Assembly (NCBI RefSeq): GCF_003074135.1 | Contig: NZ_PPDK01000001.1 | Location: 868,001 to 932,000, forward strand | Origin: Euzebya tangerina | GTDB lineage: Bacteria > Actinomycetota > Nitriliruptoria > Euzebyales > Euzebyaceae | Direction of reading: 5' to 3' | Length of the DNA stretch: 64,000 bases | Shown: one piece after another, positions 20,128 through 28,093 of the stretch | Position numbering within the stretch: position 1 is the stretch's first letter | Layout of the letters: every line of letters begins with the position of its first letter | The notes under the pieces: model-generated | Told to the model about the DNA's origin: nothing | Databases searched by the model: none | What the model saw: the letters and a program-made list of their open reading frames with translations, nothing else | Position numbers and translations under genes: made by a program

Positions 20128-20495
20128 AGCGCACCTCCGTCCGCCGGTCGAAGGGTGTGGGGTCGGACGGCCCGGACGGGCTGACCATCCCGCACACCTT
20201 GTCGTGGCCGTGCGGCGTAGGTCAGCAGACCGAGGGCGTAGCGCCCGGGCGACCGTCCCTCGACGCGGGCGTGCCTGACCGCCCAGGCCAGGACGAGGGG
20301 CAGGAGCATGGCCACGACCAGATCGAGTGCGCCCGGGAGGACGGCCCAGAGGTGTCGGGTGGACACCTCCAGGATCACCGTCGTGAGCAGCACGCCGACC
20401 TGGGCTGGCGTCAGTGGCGTGGGGAGTGCGTAGCCGCCGACCTTGCCGATCACCAGCGGGAATCGTCGGGCGTGGGTGTAGGTCCGGCACTCCAT
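20118..20495 (-). CDS. TcpE-like conjugation membrane protein
   Basis: A 125-residue protein with two adjacent hydrophobic segments around 30-75 (VGVLLTTVILEV and LVVAMLLPLVLAWAV) and soluble basic ends containing RTYTHARRFP and YALGLLTYAARPR. The length, double-spanning topology and position before the VirB4-like gene match TcpE/Orf17. The gene overlaps the VirB4-like start by 10 bases and begins 8 bases after the TcpD-like stop. The family call rests mainly on context and topology. Confidence 0.65.
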   Translation of the reverse strand: MECRTYTHARRFPLVIGKVGGYALPTPLTPAQVGVLLTTVILEVSTRHLWAVLPGALDLVVAMLLPLVLAWAVRHARVEGRSPGRYALGLLTYAARPRQGVRDGQPVRAVRPHTLRPADGGALWP

Positions 20496-20503
20496 CGCTC
20501 GCG

Positions 20504-20728
20504 TCACTGCACCCAGGTCTGGGCGTCGACGTCGATCTGCCCCTCGAGCAGTTCGACGTTGCCGGTGGCCCAGACGACCAATCCGGCCATGACCACGGCG
20601 GTGATGGTGGGCACCAGCGCCTTGGTCTTCCACCACACGCCGGCGACGTAGACAGAGGCGGCGACAGCTATGGCTGCCTGGATGACGGTGCCGAACTGGT
20701 TGATCATCTGACTCAGGAAGTCGATCAC
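20504..20728 (-). CDS. TcpD-like or VirB2-like small double-spanning protein
   Basis: A 74-residue protein with two membrane helices (about 14-32 and 37-54) joined by a short basic loop WWKTKA. GTG at 20728 has AAAGG eight bases upstream. In pCW3 the gene between tcpC and tcpE encodes the small membrane protein TcpD; the hairpin shape would also fit a VirB2-type pilin. Sequence alone does not separate the two. Confidence 0.6.
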   Translation of the reverse strand: MIDFLSQMINQFGTVIQAAIAVAASVYVAGVWWKTKALVPTITAVVMAGLVVWATGNVELLEGQIDVDAQTWVQ

Positions 20729-20795
20729 GGTGTTGCCTTTCGGTTGGTGGTGGAACAGTGAGCTGGCGTCGGAGGCTGCTCGGGTTCGAGCGAGC

Positions 20796-21686
20796 TCACC
20801 CCGTGCCGGGCGGGGCCTCCAGCGGCACGGCCGGGAGGACGCTGCGGACTTCGAAGTGCGTGCCGCTGCGATCCATGAGCAGGGGGAGGTGCATCACCTC
20901 GATGCGCCCGTCGGTTCCGATCGTCCGGGCCTCGACCAGGGCGATGGCCTGGGTGGGGCCGTAGGGCGAGGCAGCGATTCGCTGGACGTTCACCTCCTGC
21001 ACCGGGTGCAGGAGCGGCTCGACCTGGGCGTCGGTGGCGACGTAGCGGTCGAGCTCACCCGCCCCGCTCAGGTAGGCGCGGGCGAAGCCGCCAGCGGACT
21101 GGTGGGCCGGGTCCTGCTCGTCCGGTGGCTGCAGCGGTGGCAGGAGCGACTGGGGGTGGCTGTCGGGGGCCGGCCGGCTCACGCGCGTGGGGCGCATCTC
21201 GACCAGCGGTCCGGTGGGCGACATGGCGATGGTCACCTGGTAGGTCAGGACCACGCCGTTGTCGGCGACGCCGACGGTGACGCCCCAGCGGTCCGGCCCA
21301 GCCCGCGCGACACCGAGGGTGGCGACGTGGTCAGGCCGAGCCCGGCGTGCCGTGACGTCGGCCTCCAGGAGTTCGGTGGGGACCGACCGGTCGATCGCCG
21401 CGACGGCGAAGGCTCGCGCCGCGGGTTCGAGCCAGGGGTCGACGGTGCGCCCTGCAGTTCCGAGGTGGGCGATCACGGCGAGTTCGGCCAGTCCGGTGAC
21501 GCCGGCCGGTGGTGCGGGCGGCGCCTCCGGTGGGAGCGCAACAGGCGGTCGCAGGAGCGCCGCGGTGCCGATCAGTGGCCCGAGGACCACAACGGTCCAC
21601 AGCGCCGACGTCAGGAGCCTGACCCGAACCCGCGGCGGGATCGCGGTTCGATCCACGCCGCGGGCCGCCGCCCCCATCGTGGTCAC
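20796..21686 (-). CDS. TcpC-like (VirB8-like) conjugation scaffold protein
   Basis: A 296-residue protein with a short basic cytosolic end, one membrane helix (about 25-45) and a large outer part. The outer part shows two NTF2-like units, the second introduced by AGGFARAYLSGAGELDRYV, typical of TcpC/Orf13 proteins, which are structural relatives of VirB8. GTG at 21686 overlaps the LysM gene stop (GTGA). It would recruit the other channel parts at the membrane. Confidence 0.75.
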   Translation of the reverse strand: MTTMGAAARGVDRTAIPPRVRVRLLTSALWTVVVLGPLIGTAALLRPPVALPPEAPPAPPAGVTGLAELAVIAHLGTAGRTVDPWLEPAARAFAVAAIDRSVPTELLEADVTARRARPDHVATLGVARAGPDRWGVTVGVADNGVVLTYQVTIAMSPTGPLVEMRPTRVSRPAPDSHPQSLLPPLQPPDEQDPAHQSAGGFARAYLSGAGELDRYVATDAQVEPLLHPVQEVNVQRIAASPYGPTQAIALVEARTIGTDGRIEVMHLPLLMDRSGTHFEVRSVLPAVPLEAPPGTG

Positions 21687-22603
21687 GACGCGACCACCAC
21701 ATCAGGTGGCGGCAGGGTGAGGACCTCGCCGGGCCGGATCAGGTCCGGGTCGCCCGAGGAGACGGTCTCGGCCTCGAGGTTCGCCTCGATCAACCGCAGC
21801 CAGTAGGCGTGGACCTGGCGATCGGTGGGACGGTCCTCGCCGCCAGACAGCGCCCCACGGGCGATGACCCAGAGGTTCTCGCCGACCGCAACGGTGTGCG
21901 AGTCGACGCCGGCTGTCGGTGGTGCGGGGGCCGCGACGCCCGGGCCTCCTGCGGGCGTCGCAGACTGAACCGAGTCCGGTGGGGGTGGGCCGTGACCCGT
22001 GGAGGGCGGGACCGCCGGGGGTGCAGGAGTCGGCGTCGGGGACGCCCCGCCGGGGCCGGTCGTGTTCGGCGGGTCGACTGGATTGGGGGTCCTGACCGGG
22101 TCGACCGGGTTCGCAGTTGGGGCAGGGTCGACCGGGTTCGCAGTTGGCGCGGGGTCGACCGGGGGAGCGGTGACACCGATGGGGTCGGAGCCGATCACCG
22201 GCACCGGCGGGGATACCACCTGCTGGACCGGGACGGCCTCAGAGACCTGCGACGCCGCTGCCGCCGGGCCGGCGGCCACGGTCAGGACCAGCGTTGCCCC
22301 GACGGCGCGGTTGACCACCCGCTGGACCCATGCGGGCGCGATACCCGGCCGGGGCCCGGCCGCCCCACGATGCGAAGCCGTCCTGGCGTGGACCAGAGCC
22401 CCGACGAGGTCGACCACGGTGCCGAGGAGCAACCACCAGGTCGCCAGCCAGGCTCCGAGGTGGACCGTGGCCGTCAGCAGGTCAGCCAGTTCGACCGATC
22501 GGACCCACGTCACGGTGAGCTGCGCCCGATAGGGCAACGACAGGGAGTGGGTCAGGGCCACACCGGCGCCCTGGGCCGCAACCAACAACAGCAGTCGTGT
22601 CAT
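21683..22603 (-). CDS. Membrane protein with Pro-rich repeats and C-terminal LysM domain
   Basis: A 306-residue protein and first gene of the Tcp-like operon. Two or three N-terminal hydrophobic segments (to about 135) are followed by a Pro-rich stretch with a nine-residue repeat (NPVDPAPTA) and a C-terminal LysM-like domain (SHTVAVGENLWVIARGAL to IRPGEVLTLP) that should bind peptidoglycan. ATG at 22603 has no clear Shine-Dalgarno. This gene is not a standard part of Tn916 or pCW3 loci; it may tether the channel to the cell wall. That role is inference from the domain and the operon. Confidence 0.72.
   Translation of the reverse strand: MTRLLLLVAAQGAGVALTHSLSLPYRAQLTVTWVRSVELADLLTATVHLGAWLATWWLLLGTVVDLVGALVHARTASHRGAAGPRPGIAPAWVQRVVNRAVGATLVLTVAAGPAAAASQVSEAVPVQQVVSPPVPVIGSDPIGVTAPPVDPAPTANPVDPAPTANPVDPVRTPNPVDPPNTTGPGGASPTPTPAPPAVPPSTGHGPPPPDSVQSATPAGGPGVAAPAPPTAGVDSHTVAVGENLWVIARGALSGGEDRPTDRQVHAYWLRLIEANLEAETVSSGDPDLIRPGEVLTLPPPDVVVAS
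22098..22161. repeat. 27-bp tandem repeat encoding the Pro-rich spacer
   Basis: A 27-bp unit beginning GGGTCGACCGGGTTCGCAGT is repeated at 22098 and 22125, with a partial third copy from 22152. It is in frame with the LysM gene and encodes a nine-residue NPVDPAPTA-type repeat. Confidence 0.85.
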
Positions 22604-22618
22604 GGCTGGGCACTGTAC

Positions 22619-22636
22619 GGCCTATCAAGCTAGGCC
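22619..22636. promoter_or_regulatory. Operator-like palindrome at the predicted start site
   Basis: GGCCTA-N6-TAGGCC, a perfect 6-bp inverted repeat, overlaps the expected transcription start of the Tcp-like operon. Another GGCC lies at 22647. This is where a repressor would act; no regulator gene is adjacent. Confidence 0.42.
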
Positions 22637-22640
22637 AGCA

Positions 22641-22668
22641 AGTCTTGGCCTGTGTAAAACCATGTCAA
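22641..22668 (-). promoter_or_regulatory. Predicted promoter of the Tcp-like operon
   Basis: On the minus strand a perfect -35 TTGACA (22668-22663) is 16 bases from AAGACT (22646-22641). Transcription would start near 22634, some 30 bases before the first ATG. No other element was seen in the rest of the 22604-22877 gap apart from the palindrome at 22619-22636. Confidence 0.55.
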
Positions 22669-22877
22669 CACTTGCCATGCCCCCTTGGACCGGCGCCTCA
22701 ACACGCCTGAGTTGGCGCACCGAGAAGACCAGGTGAGAGCACTGCCCAAGGGGCATCAGCCCCGACGTCCATTCGACCCCACGTTGGACACACCTGGGCG
22801 GCTGCCCGATGGCCGCTGCCTGACAGCCACCGGCTGAGCGCCGCGACCCCCTCGCCGTGCGCCCCGGTCGTCGCTAG

Positions 22878-23348
22878 CTAGACGTCGATCGTTCCTCGCC
22901 CGCCCGCGTCGGGCGTGTCATCGGTCACCACGGCCTTGCCGATCTGGAATGCCTGCACCAGCTTGTTCGGTGCGGTCCAGTACTCCCAGACATCCGCGGC
23001 GAGGTGCGCCACCACGGCATCGGCCTTGCCGTTCTCGAACCATGCGGCCGTCGCCTCGTCCCATAGCTCGTCCAGCAACTCGGCGCTCTCGGAGATGGTG
23101 AGCGTCCCGGAGATCGACACCCACACGTCGTCGTCGGTCAGGCTGACGTTCGCGGCCCGTGCCCCCGACATGACCCACTCCGCACCGCTGTCCACGACGA
23201 AGACCACGTGCCCCTCGTCATCGATGTCCTGCACGGTGAGGGGCCGCGCTCGGAGTCGTCCGGTCACGTCCATGGTGGTCAGCATCGCGATCTTGACATC
23301 GTCGATCTGGTCGCGGACGTCCTGGAGGGAGAGTTGTTCGTCAGCCAT
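22878..23348 (-). CDS. Pyridoxamine 5'-phosphate oxidase-like general stress protein
   Basis: A 156-residue split-barrel flavoprotein of the general-stress-protein-26 type. It opens with a helix (LQDVRDQIDDVKIAML), then RLRARPLTVQDIDDEGHVVFVVD and a VSISGTLTI strand, and ends with EYWTAPNK, all usual for this family that binds FMN or F420-like cofactors. True substrate unknown. It stands alone, divergent from the dehydrogenase gene. Confidence 0.8.
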   Translation of the reverse strand: MADEQLSLQDVRDQIDDVKIAMLTTMDVTGRLRARPLTVQDIDDEGHVVFVVDSGAEWVMSGARAANVSLTDDDVWVSISGTLTISESAELLDELWDEATAAWFENGKADAVVAHLAADVWEYWTAPNKLVQAFQIGKAVVTDDTPDAGGRGTIDV

Positions 23349-23463
23349 GGTTCTGCCCTAGCCGAGGTGGCCGGGTCTGAATCACCACAATTCGTGCCGG
23401 GCGATGCCACGGGTAGCCTCGTCGATCCTGTCGGAGACCCACTTCCAGGAGGACACCCAGACC

Positions 23464-24327
23464 ATGGCCGGAGTAGAAGGACGAGTCGTCATCGTGACCG
23501 GGGCAGGTGGCGGGCTGGGGCGGCAGCACGCGCTGCTGCTGGCCTCCCGCGGCGCCAAGGTCGTGGTCAACGACCTGGGTGGGAAGCGGGACGGGACCGG
23601 TGCCGGCAGCCAGATGGCCGACCAGGTGGTCACCGAGATCGAGGAGGCCGGGGGAGCGGCCGCTGCCAACTACGACGACGTTGCGACGGAGGAGGGCGGA
23701 GCAGCTGTGGTCCAGACCGCGCTGGACGTCTTCGGCCAGGTCGACGGCGTGGTCAACAACGCCGGGATCCTCCGGGACGGCACCTTCCACAAGATGGAGT
23801 ACGCAGCCTGGGACGCGGTCCTCAAGGTGCACCTGTACGGGACCTACAACGTGACCCGGGCCGCGTGGCCCCACTTCCGCGAGCAGTCCTTCGGGCGGGT
23901 GGTGATGACCACATCCACGAGTGGCTTGTACGGCAACTTCGGCCAGACCAACTACGGGGCCGCCAAGCTCGGGATGGTCGGCCTGATGAACACGCTGGCC
24001 CTCGAGGGGAAGAAGTACTCGATCGGGGCGAACGCCGTGGCCCCCATCGCGGCCACCCGCATGACCGAGGACATCTTCGACGAGGCGTCGCTCGAGAAGT
24101 TCGACCCGGCGTACGTCTCGCCCCTCGTCGCCCATCTGTGCAGCGAGGAGATGACCGACAGCGGCCAGATCATCCTTGCGGGCGGCGGCAACTACGCCCG
24201 GGTCGCTTTCAGCCAGTCGGCCGGGGCGTCCTTCGAGGACATACCGACCCCGGATGCCATCGCCGAGCAGTGGGACACCATCACCGACATGGACGGTGCC
24301 AGCCTCGGGATGCCCTTCAGCGGTTGA
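23464..24327 (+). CDS. Short-chain dehydrogenase, 3-hydroxyacyl-CoA dehydrogenase-like
   Basis: A 287-residue NAD(P)-dependent oxidoreductase. Rossmann motif TGAGGGLG is at 12-19, the NNAG motif is present (VVNNAGIL), and the catalytic YGAAK follows Ser in TSTSG. The sequence (NDLGGKRDGTG, ILRDGTFHKM) resembles the dehydrogenase unit of peroxisomal multifunctional enzyme type 2, acting on (3R)-hydroxyacyl-CoA in fatty-acid breakdown. AGGAGG precedes the ATG at 23464, so an in-frame start 20 codons earlier is rejected. It is a single gene. Confidence 0.86.
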   Translation: MAGVEGRVVIVTGAGGGLGRQHALLLASRGAKVVVNDLGGKRDGTGAGSQMADQVVTEIEEAGGAAAANYDDVATEEGGAAVVQTALDVFGQVDGVVNNAGILRDGTFHKMEYAAWDAVLKVHLYGTYNVTRAAWPHFREQSFGRVVMTTSTSGLYGNFGQTNYGAAKLGMVGLMNTLALEGKKYSIGANAVAPIAATRMTEDIFDEASLEKFDPAYVSPLVAHLCSEEMTDSGQIILAGGGNYARVAFSQSAGASFEDIPTPDAIAEQWDTITDMDGASLGMPFSG

Positions 24328-24409
24328 GCCTGCAGCCACGGAGCCAGCGCCTGGTGCGTTCGCCGGATGGCCGGCGAGGTGGCCGGTCCAGTGGTCCTAG
24401 GATCCCCGT

Positions 24410-25165
24410 ATGACCGAGCCGACCGACGAGCTGTACAGCACCGACGCCTACCTGCGGACCTTCGAGGCCACGGTGGTCGCGGTGGACACCGATGCCCACC
24501 GCGTGGCGCTCGACCGCTCGGCGTTCTACCCCGGCGGCGGTGGCCAGCCCGCGGATCGTGGCCTACTGGCGGTGGACGGCGGCGCCGACGGGATGCTCTC
24601 GTTGGACGTCACCAAGGTCGGCAAGACCAAGGCGCTCGTCTGGCACGAGTTGGCCGACGGAACACCGCTGCCCGACCCGGGCACGCCGGTGGAGGGGACG
24701 CTCGACTGGGAGCGCCGGCACCAGCTCATGCGGACCCACACCGCCCTGCACATCCTCTGCGGCGTGATCTGGGCCGACTTCGGTGTGGCCGTCACCGGTG
24801 GGAACATGGAGCCCCTCAAGGGTCGGCTGGACTTCGAGCTCGACGCCATGTCTGCAGAACTCGGCCAGCAGGCGCAGCGGCGGATCAACGAGGAGATCGA
24901 GCGGGCCCGCGAGATCATGGTCGACTTCATCTCACGAGCTGAGGCCGATGATGACCCGGCGCTGATCCGCACCAAGGCCAACCTCATCCCAGCCTTCATC
25001 GACCCCCTCCGCGTCATCGACATCGCCGGTCTGGACCGGCAGGCCGACGGCGGCACCCACGTTGCCACCACGGCGGAGGTGGGTCGGGTGGAGGTCACCA
25101 AGACCGAGTCGAAGGGCAAGGCCAACAAGCGCATCCGCCTGGTGGTCAACGACGCGGCCACGTAG
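24410..25165 (+). CDS. Alanyl-tRNA editing protein (AlaX-like)
   Basis: A 251-residue stand-alone editing factor that removes serine or glycine from mischarged tRNA-Ala. It contains the N-terminal barrel (SAFYPGGGGQPADRG) and the editing domain with zinc motif HTALH. The second zinc motif reads DGGTH where alanyl-tRNA synthetases have CGGTH, so one Cys ligand is replaced by Asp. The product is of the medium AlaX size and lacks the synthetase core. It follows the dehydrogenase by 82 bases. Confidence 0.86.
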   Translation: MTEPTDELYSTDAYLRTFEATVVAVDTDAHRVALDRSAFYPGGGGQPADRGLLAVDGGADGMLSLDVTKVGKTKALVWHELADGTPLPDPGTPVEGTLDWERRHQLMRTHTALHILCGVIWADFGVAVTGGNMEPLKGRLDFELDAMSAELGQQAQRRINEEIERAREIMVDFISRAEADDDPALIRTKANLIPAFIDPLRVIDIAGLDRQADGGTHVATTAEVGRVEVTKTESKGKANKRIRLVVNDAAT

Positions 25166-25187
25166 GGCACGATCTCCTGGTGGACCG

Positions 25188-27848
25188 CTACTCGAAGCGG
25201 ACCTCGACGGTGCCGTACAGCTCGGCCACCAAGCCGTCTTCGGTGAGGCGCAGTTGGCCATCGCCATCCTCGTCCTCCCAGGCCACCACCTGTGTGCAGT
25301 CCGGCCCAGCGGAGCTGTCCAGCGCCACTGATGCCTGATCGTCCTGCACCTCCACGTGAGGCAGGAGGGCCGCGCCATCGACGGACTCACCGTTCGACCG
25401 AACGATCAGAGCTGTGCCGGTGTCGGTGCTCCCGAGTGCATCGGCTCGGCCGTCGCCGTCGACATCGGCCTTCTCCAGCTGGAGCTGATCGTTGATCGTC
25501 ACCGACGAGCTTGCGCACGGCAGCAGGCCGACGGCGAGCGTCTCGGGCAGCACCTGGTCGGGGAAGAACGGCTCGGCCTGAATCGTCACCGCATCGCCGA
25601 CCGCGACGGCCTGGTCCTCACCGAGACGGAGGAACTGACTGGCGCCGGCGTCGCTGTCCACCGGTCCTCGCGCGTCGGTGACCCCGATGGCTGCGGCGAG
25701 GACGTCCACACTGACGGCCGCCGTCCCACCGATCGCCTGGACGGCGTCGGGGAGGGAGGCCGTCGGATCGGCCAGGTAGGACACCGCACCGCTCCCGAGG
25801 CGCGTGGGCGACTCGGTCAGGACGATCGGGGACCCCGTCACCGCGCCGTGGGGACCTGCGGCCAGGACGTCGACGAAGAGGTCACCCCGGCCCAGAAGGA
25901 CGCTGGTCCCGGGTACCCATCCGGCCCGCACGGAGAGCTGGGCGATGCGCTCGACGGTGCGCAACCGATCAGCGCCCGCGACCCGCTCGACCGTGATGTC
26001 GAGGTCGGCGATCTGCTCCTGCACCGCAGGGGTGATCTGATCGTCGTTCCCCAGCAGGTAGACCTGCTGGATCTCGAGGTCGGTCAGGGACTGCGCGGTC
26101 TCTTCAGGCAGTCGGTCGGTCTCGGCCAGCAGGATCGGGAAGCCCTGCGCCGCGGCGGCCGGCGCCGCAGCGAGCGCGCTGGCGAAGTCGCCACCCTGGG
26201 CGACGAATGCGGTGGTCTGCCCCTCGACCTCGTTGATGCCTCGCTCGGCGGCGAGCAGCTCGGCGGCGCGTGCAGCCGTGGCGAAGCGGTTGGGCCCCTC
26301 GACTCGCTGGACGTCGGTGACGGAGTCCGGGAGCGCACTCACCACGGCCTCGCCGACCGCTGCGGTCCCGCCCATGATGATCGCGGTGCTGGCACCGAGG
26401 TCGGTGATGGCCCGCGCCGTCTCGTCGTTCAGGCGGTCGGAGTCAGTCACCAGGACCGGTACGTCACCACGGGGTGAGAGCGGCGCTGAGGCGAGCGCGT
26501 CGGGGAAGTCGTCAGCCCTCGCGAGGATGACCTCCTCCGCGCCGTCGGGGTGGTCAAGGGCGGCCAGCTCAGCCGCAGTGTTGTAGCGGTTGACGCCATC
26601 CACCCGCGCGGGGACGGTGCTGCCATCCGGGATCGGGCCGCCCTCCGAGATCACCTGGACGTCGAAGGTGATGTCGTTGACCTCGACTCCGCGGTTGGTG
26701 TTCTCCCCGTTCACGACAGCCACCGAGACCCGCTCGGCCTCGTCCAGGCCGTCGAGTGACAGCGTGACCGTCCCGTTCTCGAACTGGCCGGAGCGCTGCT
26801 CCACCGTGCCGTCCATTCGTGACGCGACCAGCGCAGCACCTCCCAGCAGGTAGTCGGCAGTCGACACCTCCACCGTGACGTCGGCCGTCGGCTGGATGTC
26901 GTAGACGGCGTAGGCGGCAGGGCTCAGCGTCGTGCTCGCCGAGCCGTCCGCCCCGATCGTGTCCTGTCGGGCGACCTCCGGGTAGGTGACCACCTCACCC
27001 TGGGATGTGTCCCGCGGGAACACGCCCGGCTGGTTCCAGATCATCGACGCCTCGGCGAACTCGACGAACTGCTCGGCGAATGACGAGCCCCGCTCGACCA
27101 GTTCGTCATTCATCGCCGCCAGCGGCAGGCCGTTGTTCTGCGCCGTCCGGGCCCAGATGTCCTGGATCAGCGCCAGGTCGAACTGGTCGTCCAACCACTG
27201 CATGACCACGTGGGCGCCGTACTCGGTCGCGCCGTCCTCGGCGTCACGCAGGGGCACATCGGTGTTGCCCGCGTAGGCGAAGATGTCCCCGGTTCGAACT
27301 CGGTCGGTGTTGGCCACCTCCTCGAAGGTCGATGTCGCCTCACGGAGCCACGGCTGGGTGATGCCCGAGATCGCAGCCTGTGTCAGGTGGTGGAGCTCGT
27401 GAAGGGCGATGCCGAGGATGTCCTCGTCCGCCATGTCGACCTCCATGCGAATCGACCCGGAGATCGACGGGCACTCGGGTTCCTCACAGGCGCCGTCATA
27501 GTCGGCGAGTCCCAGTTGGCCCATGAGGTCCTTCAGGTAGACGTCGATTCGTCCGTCGCCGCCGAGCTGGCCGTCGTCGAGCGGCGGCCTCCACCCCTCC
27601 TGGATCACGGTCAGCTCATACGCCTCGTCGAAGGCCGCGGCCATCCGTTCTGCCACGTCTCGGCTCGTCGCATCTGGTGAGGACTCATCGGTGGTGTAGT
27701 GGATCCTGAACCGCTCGGTGTCGAGCGTCTCGGGGAGGTCCGAGGGTCGTGGCTGCCCCACCGTGAACTCCTGCTCCTGGGCCGTGGCGGGCGCTGGCAG
27801 CACCAGCAGCAGCAGTGCGAACATCGCTACGAGGAGGCGACATGACAT
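25188..27848 (-). CDS. Secreted protein with HELHH metallopeptidase-like domain and cell-wall-binding repeats
   Basis: An 886-residue exported protein with a cleavable signal peptide (residues 1-23). The N-terminal domain has a zinc-protease motif HELHH (150-154) with a possible third ligand near Glu170 (WLREATSTFEE), and an EF-like segment GGDGRIDVYL. The middle (about 400-720) holds cell wall binding repeat 2 (PF04122-type) units, recognisable as VDGVNRYNTA, VEGPNRFATA and VAGADRLRTV starts with GGTAAV strands. The C-terminal ~120 residues have a further Asp-rich DVDGDGRAD calcium-like motif. It probably attaches to the wall non-covalently and cleaves proteins outside the cell. Confidence 0.82.
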   Translation of the reverse strand: MSCRLLVAMFALLLLVLPAPATAQEQEFTVGQPRPSDLPETLDTERFRIHYTTDESSPDATSRDVAERMAAAFDEAYELTVIQEGWRPPLDDGQLGGDGRIDVYLKDLMGQLGLADYDGACEEPECPSISGSIRMEVDMADEDILGIALHELHHLTQAAISGITQPWLREATSTFEEVANTDRVRTGDIFAYAGNTDVPLRDAEDGATEYGAHVVMQWLDDQFDLALIQDIWARTAQNNGLPLAAMNDELVERGSSFAEQFVEFAEASMIWNQPGVFPRDTSQGEVVTYPEVARQDTIGADGSASTTLSPAAYAVYDIQPTADVTVEVSTADYLLGGAALVASRMDGTVEQRSGQFENGTVTLSLDGLDEAERVSVAVVNGENTNRGVEVNDITFDVQVISEGGPIPDGSTVPARVDGVNRYNTAAELAALDHPDGAEEVILARADDFPDALASAPLSPRGDVPVLVTDSDRLNDETARAITDLGASTAIIMGGTAAVGEAVVSALPDSVTDVQRVEGPNRFATAARAAELLAAERGINEVEGQTTAFVAQGGDFASALAAAPAAAAQGFPILLAETDRLPEETAQSLTDLEIQQVYLLGNDDQITPAVQEQIADLDITVERVAGADRLRTVERIAQLSVRAGWVPGTSVLLGRGDLFVDVLAAGPHGAVTGSPIVLTESPTRLGSGAVSYLADPTASLPDAVQAIGGTAAVSVDVLAAAIGVTDARGPVDSDAGASQFLRLGEDQAVAVGDAVTIQAEPFFPDQVLPETLAVGLLPCASSSVTINDQLQLEKADVDGDGRADALGSTDTGTALIVRSNGESVDGAALLPHVEVQDDQASVALDSSAGPDCTQVVAWEDEDGDGQLRLTEDGLVAELYGTVEVRFE

Positions 27849-28093
27849 GACAGTTCTTCCTTCGGTCGTTGGACGACGGTCTCACCCCCGAAGACGTGTG
27901 GGGGACCCTCTGGGTTGACGTGGTCTCCCGCAGGTCACGCCCGAACGGCGACGAGTGTGACATTCGGGGTGGATCGGCAACGCACCCCGGTGTGGTGGTG
28001 CCCGGCCGTTCGTCGCGCAAACGCCCGACAAGGGTCATTACAGTGTCGTAAGAACTGGAGTTACCCACGCCGACGACGCGTTCACTGGACCCC

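Noticed and set aside
15818-20184. Several long plus-strand open frames across the Tcp-like operon
   Set aside because: They lack family motifs and overlap conserved minus-strand ATPase and hydrolase domains.
20128-20490. Upstream extension of the VirB4-like protein
   Set aside because: It overlaps the TcpE-like gene almost entirely and lies upstream of a good GGAGGT-GTG start.
14776-22603. Calling the region a complete integrative conjugative element
   Set aside because: No integrase, relaxase, coupling ATPase, att repeats or tRNA target is visible; only the secretion core can be supported.
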